A stretch of DNA of 64,000 nt. Source: Cydia pomonella. Lineage: Eukaryota; Arthropoda; Insecta; Lepidoptera; Tortricidae. The stretch spans positions 21,489,389 to 21,553,388 of the forward strand of contig NC_084713.1 of the NCBI RefSeq assembly GCF_033807575.1, given 5' to 3'. Each line of letters begins with the position of its first letter. Within the stretch, counting starts at the first letter, position 1. The notes beneath the pieces were generated by a model that worked only from the letters and a program-made list of their open reading frames with translations, was not told where the DNA came from and searched no databases. The translations under genes and the position numbers were made by a program. Below, piece by piece: positions 58,029 through 64,000 of this stretch.

Positions 58029-58480
58029 ATACTTACGACACTTACATAGGAAACACCCAAGACCGAGGAACAAATAAATAAATAAATAAATATTAAATAA
58101 ATAAATATTATAGGACATTATTACACAAATTGACTAAGTCCCACAGAAAGCTTAATAAGGCTTGTGTTGAGGGTACTTAGACAACGATATATATAATACA
58201 TAAATATTTATAAATACTTAAATACATAGAAAACACCCATGACTCAGGAACAAATACCCATGCTCATCACACAAATACATGCCCTTACCAGGTTTTGAAC
58301 CCGGGACCATCAGCTTCGTAGGCAGGGTCACTACCCACTAGGCCAAACCGGTCGTCAAACAAATATCTGTGTTCATCAAACAAATATATGCCCTTACCGG
58401 GATTCGAACCCAGGACCATCGGTTTCATCGGCAGAGTCACTACTCACTACCCACGGGCCCACTAGGCCAGACCGGTCGTC
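58029..58480 (-). repeat. SINE family 1, outer copy split by a younger SINE
   Basis: The body piece 58029-58076 and the head piece 58358-58480 form one older SINE. The head carries a small extra duplication (ACTCACTACCCACGGGCCCA). Confidence 0.7.
58077..58357 (-). repeat. SINE family 1, inner copy inserted in another SINE
   Basis: A complete copy with AATAAAT tail at left and GACGACCGGTTTGGCC head at right. AACAAATA occurs at both sides (58069-58076, 58358-58365), an 8-bp target duplication. Confidence 0.75.
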
Positions 58481-58688
58481 AAATTGATTAATTTTACTAC
58501 GTGTTCTTATATTTGCTTCATACATTTTAAAATATCAGCTGTTCATAATTATATTTTGAGCATTATAATAATTGTAGTTGTTGTAGATTTACAATAACAG
58601 TATGTAGGTAGATCTAATGTTAGATATATTCATATGTGGGTAGCTGAAATAAATCAGTGTTTGACCAAGCATCTTGTCTTTTACTACA

Positions 58689-58745
58689 TGGTGACAGCGG
58701 TGGGATCCGAACCCACGCCCTTTCGGACTGGTGCCTAAAACAACA
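58689..58745 (-). tRNA. tRNA-Leu 3' half with encoded CCA (pseudo-tRNA or LTR-type primer-binding site)
   Basis: Read on minus: GGCACCAGTCCGAAAGGGCG, TGGGTTCGGATCCCACC, GCTGTCACCA. This matches the anticodon-arm end, variable arm, T arm and acceptor 3' strand of a tRNA-Leu, with CCA attached. The 5' half is absent, so it is not a working gene. On plus it starts TGGTGACAGCGGTGGG right after TACTACA, as a retrovirus-like element's primer-binding site would. No LTR partner was identified. Confidence 0.5.
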
Positions 58746-59045
58746 CACACTACAGTACTACAGTAGTCTTTTATGTCAGGATTTCAGGATTGCTCCCATA
58801 AGAAACACATTGTTTTTTTGCCAAAGTGCTGCCATCTCTGACAAGGTTGTGGTAACAGGTGAACCTTTTCGCCGTCAAGGAAATAATAGTGATGTGGTAC
58901 CCCCACGCCACGCAAGTTCCATGTCGTACTATTTCAATTTCGTATGCAATTGCTGGCAGGTGGGTGGTAACATTGATGAACTTGAGTTTTAGTTTTTGGC
59001 GGCAAAAGTGATAAGTAACTGGATTACTCTCCTTGTCTCCTTCCA

Positions 59046-59235
59046 GATCTAGAGCAGAGCCCAACTGGAAAAGTACCTCCACCTTATAGAAAACCGCAGC
59101 CAAGTAACACTAGACCCTACTCATAGTGTTGTGTTCCTGCCGGTGAGCAAGGTTGCCAGAGCTGAACGAGGGCGCAGCCGCGGAGAGTTAGGGTTATCAG
59201 GCGGGCATGCCTGTTTGCCACCGACGTAGTATTTA
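59046..59235 (-). repeat. Dispersed repeat family B
   Basis: Minus strand TACGTCGGTGGCAAACAGGC to GGTACTTTTCCAGTTGGGC. The middle is partly replaced. Confidence 0.6.
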
Positions 59236-59611
59236 AAAAAAATTATATTTTTTTCTCTTACTGAATAACAGATAAGCGATTTCAAACAATTCAAACCATC
59301 ATCGTGTCGCCATCTGTGAACGGTTGTGGTAACAGGTTAAGCATCTGGATTATTCGCAAGTATTTTCTCTTACTGATTGACAGAGGTAAGCGATTTCAAA
59401 CTATACCCATAGATGGCGTTTTAATCAAAAATAGTTTTTACTTCAGAGTTTTATTGTAATCACGTTATGCCAAGATTTCATCCTTTAATTACGGAACAAC
59501 TAAAGAAAAAAAGAGTATTATCTTAACGTTTAGAAACGTGAAAAAAGGACCGAAGCTACCGCATGGGGCATAAAGATGCCTAACCCATAGTTTTTGGGAA
59601 TTTCCAAGTCA

Positions 59612-59690
59612 CACCTCTGGAGTTGCAGGCGTCCATAGGCTACGGTGACTGCTTACAATCAAGCGGGCCGTATGCTTATTTGCCACCGTT
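59612..59690 (-). repeat. Dispersed repeat family B, fragment
   Basis: Minus strand CGGTGGCAAATAAGCATACG, GCCTATGGACGCCTGCAACT, CCAGAGGTGTGA. Confidence 0.6.
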
Positions 59691-59986
59691 CTGATATATA
59701 AAAAATTGCCACCGCTGTGATATAGTTTTGTTTGTTAAACTTTTCTACCATCGCGTTTTCATTCCCCAATTCAGCGCTCACTAATAGTTTCCAATTTGAG
59801 CTATAATCACATTGAAATAAAGTAGGAAATTGCTAAACCTTTCGCTTCTTTATAGTATGTAAATGAGACGTTAGGTGTTGGGCAATACTCCAATGCACGT
59901 GTTGATTCGAGCAATGATCTTGCACGTGCTGCATTTTGCTCTAAAAAAACTTGAAAAGGCGCATTTCCACCGTGTTTGATCACAAC

Positions 59987-60077
59987 TAGGGTTTGCGCGA
60001 CGGATCAATGTGTGGGAAGATCCGTGGATCCGGATCCAGATGATTTCAAACATTTCGGATCCGGATTGCAAACCCTA
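59987..60077. mobile_element. hAT-type MITE, 91 bp
   Basis: Ends TAGGGTTTGCGCGACGGATC and CCGGATTGCAAACCCTA share TAGGGTTTGC and GGATCC-type motifs with 32046-34831. The 8 flanking bases are ATCACAAC and ATCACATC (7 of 8 equal). Confidence 0.75.
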
Positions 60078-60089
60078 ATCACATCGGCA

Positions 60090-60842
60090 TATCCTTTTAA
60101 AAATAGGCGGCATTTACGTCATTTGAAAGAATGAAGAAAAAATAGACAATAAAGTAAAAAGTTAACAATAACTACTTCTACGAACACAACCGAGGAAAAA
60201 TATATAAGTACGCACAAATAGAAAATTACTATGTGTACAGTAATGCACCAGGGAAAAGGCTTAACGCCATTGATGTAAGCATAATTAACGCAGTATTTTT
60301 GTTTCAAATTGCAACGCTGTTATTTTGACAAGACCTGCGGGATTGACTTGTTTAAATAAAATAAAATAAATAGTTAATAATAATAATCATAACGCTGGTG
60401 TTGCGCCTCAAAGTCAATTTACAAGATAAATATACTTAATTAATATATAGAGTAAGATACCCAAATATTGTTCATTGAATAGTGTATGATAATTTGTTAT
60501 CAGTCGCTTCAAAATCCAACGTGACCCAAAATTAACATCGTGCAAAAAAAATCTTATCAAAACTTTATCAAATGTCAAGTTTAGTGCAGAGCACATCTCT
60601 TAACCGTGTTAGTAATGCATGTTACATAGCGACAGAACCTCGCATAATACTGATGTCTTCAAACACATTTGGTTCTGCGTTCATTTTCTTCTATCTTACC
60701 AGTGAAATCAACAAAATTCTAGTATTGTTTTTAAAGGAAATTTGTGAAAAACGAGTGGAATAAACAAACATAATAAAACTAAAAATACAAAAACGTAGAT
60801 AAAAACCTGGCCAAGATAACCGTCAGCAGGCCAACCAGTGAA
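60090..60842. other. No gene seen; probable 5' flank and UTR of the SLC22-like gene
   Basis: AT-rich. The last 100 bases before 60843 presumably include the 5' UTR, but no promoter motif stands out. Confidence 0.4.
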
Positions 60843-61048
60843 ATGGATGAAACAAAAGACGATCAAGATGGTGTATTTAAAAAAGCGCTGGAAGAAGCTA
60901 AGGTGAATTTGGATGTGATAATAAAAGAGGAGATAGGAGAGTTTGGGCGGTACCAGAAAATGGCTTTGGGGCTGTGTATGATCGTGGCGCTGCTTAGTGG
61001 GTACAGTGGAAATGAGTATGTATTCACTGCTGCGAGGATCTCGACTAG
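60843..61048 (+). CDS. First coding exon of an SLC22-like (organic cation transporter family) MFS transporter, partial
   Basis: ATG at 60843 opens 68 codons plus two bases up to a GTGAGG donor at 61049 (phase 2). The sequence reads EEIGEFGRYQKMALGLCMIV then YVFTAARISTR. SLC22-type transporters begin with an acidic N-terminus, I-G-x-F-G-x-x-Q, the first membrane segment (about residues 38-58 here) and then an F-x-x-A-x-x-x-x-R-C opening of the large extracellular loop. The codon split AG/ would finish the Arg before that Cys in the next exon. The continuing exons are not visible up to 64000, so the intron is at least 2.9 kb. The substrate cannot be told from this exon. Confidence 0.7.
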
Positions 61049-61073
61049 GTGAGGTATTTTTCTTCGTACACGG

Positions 61074-61112
61074 TACAGTCAGTATCAAAATTAACAGAAA
61101 CGACTACGCGTC
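61074..61112. mobile_element. Fragment of the CAGTCAGTATCAAAAGTA MITE
   Basis: TACAGTCAGTATCAAAATTA followed by a short diverged stretch. The right end is missing. Confidence 0.45.
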
Positions 61113-61126
61113 AATATAATCTACCT

Positions 61127-61175
61127 TTTTAGGGTTCCGTAGTCAACTATGAACCCTTATAGTTTCGCCATGTCC

Positions 61176-61230
<55 letters not shown>

Positions 61231-61345
61231 CGAGGCTTTGCTCCGTGGTCGTTAGTGCTAGAAAGCTGAAATTTGGTATAGATATATAAATCAATAAAGC
61301 CGACAAAGTCGTACAATAAAATCTAAAAATTTTTTTTTAGGGTAC
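61127..61345 (+). repeat. Dispersed repeat family D with expanded GTCT microsatellite
   Basis: TTAGGGTTCCGTAGTCAACT, then about fourteen GTCT units (61176-61230; the copy at 48757 has three to four), then GGCTTTGCTCCGTGGTCGTT. In intron 1 of the SLC22-like gene. Confidence 0.7.
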
Positions 61346-61389
61346 CTCCCGTACGGGAGGGTACGTCGGTGGCAAACAACCATACGGCC

Positions 61390-62515
61390 CTTTTTATCTG
61401 ACTGCGTTAGAAGCAGGGTAATGTTTTTCGAGCGTATGTACGTATGTCCATTTCTTTGGCATACCGCCCAAACGGCTGGACGGTTTTTAAATATACATAC
61501 GGCCCGATTCGAACTTTAAGATACGTCAAACATTTGCTAAAGATACGATATGGATTAGACATATCAGTATCAAAAGCTACGTTCTTCTTCTTCTTTTTAA
61601 AAATTATGGCTTCAGTCTAGTGAGACTATTTCGCCAGTAGGTCTTAGGAGCTTTAAATACGACTAAAATTGTACGGTTAGTACAAGACAGTGTACGGTGA
61701 TTTTATCAGCTCTTGTAAACCGATAGCTGGACTTTACAAGTAGCACGTGGACTACCGGCCGATGACTCCAAAATGGTGGTTAAACGCGTTTCAAGAATAT
61801 TCTCCATTCACTGCACACTACCACAATAGTTTACTGTATAATAACTTAATAAGCTATCGATATTACACTTTAAACAATATTAATGAACAAAAAACAAAGG
61901 AATTAATCACGACATCACGAGGCGTGACTATCAAAATGGCACTCGAAGAAGTCTAAAAGTGACGTTTCTTTAAACAAAAACGTCACATTTGACAATGACA
62001 CATCTAATCCATATCGTATTCCATATTTTTGAGACCTAGCACTGTATCAAGTGAGTAAAACTATGTACATAATATATATAGATATATACATACAAAATAA
62101 CTGGTTCGTTAACTCAGCCTTGCCTCTCAACTATGAGTAATATTAAATTATAAGACAGCTATAAGCACAATGTACCTGACATGTAAAATTTTATTTTATC
62201 AATAAAGTATTGAATTAAATTGAATGTATTGACTATAGAATATGTTATGGAGGTTTTTTATGTATGGAAAAATATTTTAAGATAATCGTTTTTCCTTGTA
62301 ATGTTAAAACAATACTATATACAATACGTATTAAATGTGTACACGCGGTTTAACTGTAAATACAAATACACTGTACATGTATATCTTTAAATACAATACA
62401 CTTGTACATTATTATTACTCTAGATTAAGTGGTAAAAACCGCTCGCATCTACTTTGTAAACCTAAGTTTATGTCTGATGTGGTATGTTATGTATTGTTAT
62501 TGTTGACGGTATATT
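61390..62515. other. No gene seen
   Basis: Intronic to the SLC22-like gene if that gene continues. A small family B fragment (GTCGGTGGCAAACAACCATA) is at 61364. Confidence 0.45.
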
Positions 62516-62518
62516 GCG

Positions 62519-63085
62519 CGACCAGCTCTTCTTCCTCGCGTTGTCCCGGCATTTTGCCACGGCTCATGGGAGCCTGGGGTCCGCTTGACAACTAATCCTA
62601 AGATTTGGCGTAGGCACTAATTTTTACGAAAGCGACTGCCATCTGCCCTTCCAACCCAGAGGGTAAACTAGGCCTCAAAATTCAAAATTCAAAAATTTAT
62701 TCTGTAAGTAGGCCTCAAGGGCTCTTTTACAAGTCAATACAACATTTATAGTAACATCATATAGTGACATGAAAAATACATAACAACATTTATAAATACA
62801 ACAGCCAATACCTGGGTAAACATTACATTATAATAATCTTAAAATAAATAATTACTACAATACAATAGAGATGTATAGTCTCTATGGTTAAAAACACATT
62901 AAATCTGGATGTAAAAGGTCCCCAATGTCAGAGTACTAATACTAATAAAATTTGGAGGTGTAAAGTCTCTCCAAGTGTCAAAATAAAATTTATACTTGCC
63001 TTGCCTTGCTGGGATTAGTCCGGTTTCCTCACGATGTTTTCCTTCACCGAAAAGCGACTGGTAAATATCAAATGATATTTCGTAC
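62519..63085 (-). repeat. SINE family 3 split by a LINE tail
   Basis: The 3' part (62519-62672, GGCATTTTGCCACGGCTCAT) and 5' part (63000-63085, CTGGGATTAGTCCGGTTTCC) belong to one minus-strand SINE. The middle is occupied by a LINE 3' tail. Confidence 0.7.
62678..62995 (-). repeat. LINE 3' tail inserted in SINE family 3
   Basis: The left edge ATTCAAAATTCAAAAATTTA followed by TTCTGTAAGTAGGCCT is the reverse of a LINE tail similar in style to the left edge of 22308-23062. Non-coding. Confidence 0.5.
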
Positions 63086-63507
63086 ATTGCGCGACCAGCT
63101 GTCCATCTTATTATATTTATTACTTTAATCACAATGGCCTGCTTATTGAAAAGACCATAAAAAAAAATTGCAGTCGGGTTTTTTGTTTTGCTTAATGCTG
63201 ACTGATCAATCTGTCTGTATAGAATGTATATGCTCAACATGTTCGCGTCTGTAGACATCGAAAAGTACAAGTAATCAAAAGCGGGTGGAATATATTTTTT
63301 CATTCGCTTGAGATTCAAATCGTAATATATATTTTTTTATTGCAGTTATTCTTTAATCTAGACTTAAGATAAGTAGTCGAGAACGTAAAAGAATTATGTG
63401 CGTGTAGATAGTCTTAAGTATTTAGGCATTTCAGACAAACTTGATAACCTAGATAAATATAATCACTTTTATGCTAAATAACTACATGATATTCTTAGAA
63501 TAAATCT

Positions 63508-63907
63508 TATACCTTTAAACGAGCAATTCTTGTATATATATTTTTTTTTTTGTGATCTCGGAAACTGCTCTAACGATTTCGCTGAAATTTGGTATATGTA
63601 TGGGGGTTTTTGGGGGTATACAATCGATCTAGATTAGTCTTATGTTTGGGAAAACGCGTGTTTTCGAAAAACGCGGGTTAAGACGCGGACGGCTAGAAAC
63701 GAGTGTTACGGGTTCGAATCTCGCCCGGTGACTAACTTTTGTTTTTTTTATATATACTTATATGTTCAAGTTTATATATAATTTTTTAATTTTTATTGTT
63801 TTAGACAAGTTTAATTTAGTAAAAAAATGTAGTTAAGATTATCACCTATACACCACCATATTACAATAAATAGTTATAACCGAGCAAAGCTCGGTCGTCC
63901 GTACTAA
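63508..63907 (+). repeat. SINE family 2, internally deleted
   Basis: Plus orientation from CCTTTAAACGAGCAATTCTT to CCGAGCAAAGCTCGG. The stretch holding the A box is lost, leaving GCGGGTTAAGACGCGGACGG and the B box GGGTTCGAATC. Confidence 0.7.
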
Positions 63908-64000
63908 AAGTAATACGCGTGTTTAAAATTATCAAAAAATTATGTTACCATTAGGCTGATCATTTATTTTATAAGTAATAATATAGAAGGTAATTGTAAT

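Overview
The window looks like a stretch of moth or butterfly (Lepidoptera) nuclear genome. It is AT-rich, its genes have short exons and GT-AG introns, and it is packed with transposon debris of kinds I associate with lepidopterans: tRNA-derived SINEs, Jockey/CR1-, R1- and RTE-like LINE tails, mariner, hAT and Harbinger MITEs. No bacterial-style genes, rRNA genes or CRISPR arrays are present. Family names are from pattern recognition; no database search was possible.

Host genes. Three complete paralogous genes encode small secreted proteins with the same four-exon layout: 22, 55, 50 and about 50 codons, all introns phase 0. Gene C (minus, 7540 to 3656) and gene A (plus, 10453 to 14570) are head to head. 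Gene B (plus, 50925 to 56566) lies 36 kb further on. Each has a signal peptide on exon 1 and four cysteines at conserved places. The C-terminal pattern resembles GM2-activator/ML lipid-binding proteins, the group that includes insect CheA/CheB proteins. A fourth copy of exon 1 with its promoter (397-705) sits alone at the left. At 60843-61048 the first exon of an SLC22-type transporter begins; the rest is not in the window.

Between genes A and B lies the most striking object: a 17.26-kb fold-back element (26197-43457). It has two nearly identical 4.58-kb inverted arms around an 8.1-kb spacer and is flanked by a 5-bp direct repeat GTCAA. Each arm contains about four 107-bp stem-loop repeats and then a second, nested fold-back built of about 23 units of a 120-bp repeat, 9 in one orientation and 14 in the other. 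A diverged single copy of the 120-bp unit lies in the spacer. The spacer is full of older mobile elements, among them a 2.8-kb hAT-like element with a perfect 8-bp target duplication, and shows no transposase gene.

The remainder is nested mobile DNA. Several insertions can be read precisely because the interrupted element is recognisable: a mariner-like element in a SINE, a SINE in a SINE, a MITE in a LINE, a LINE in a SINE.
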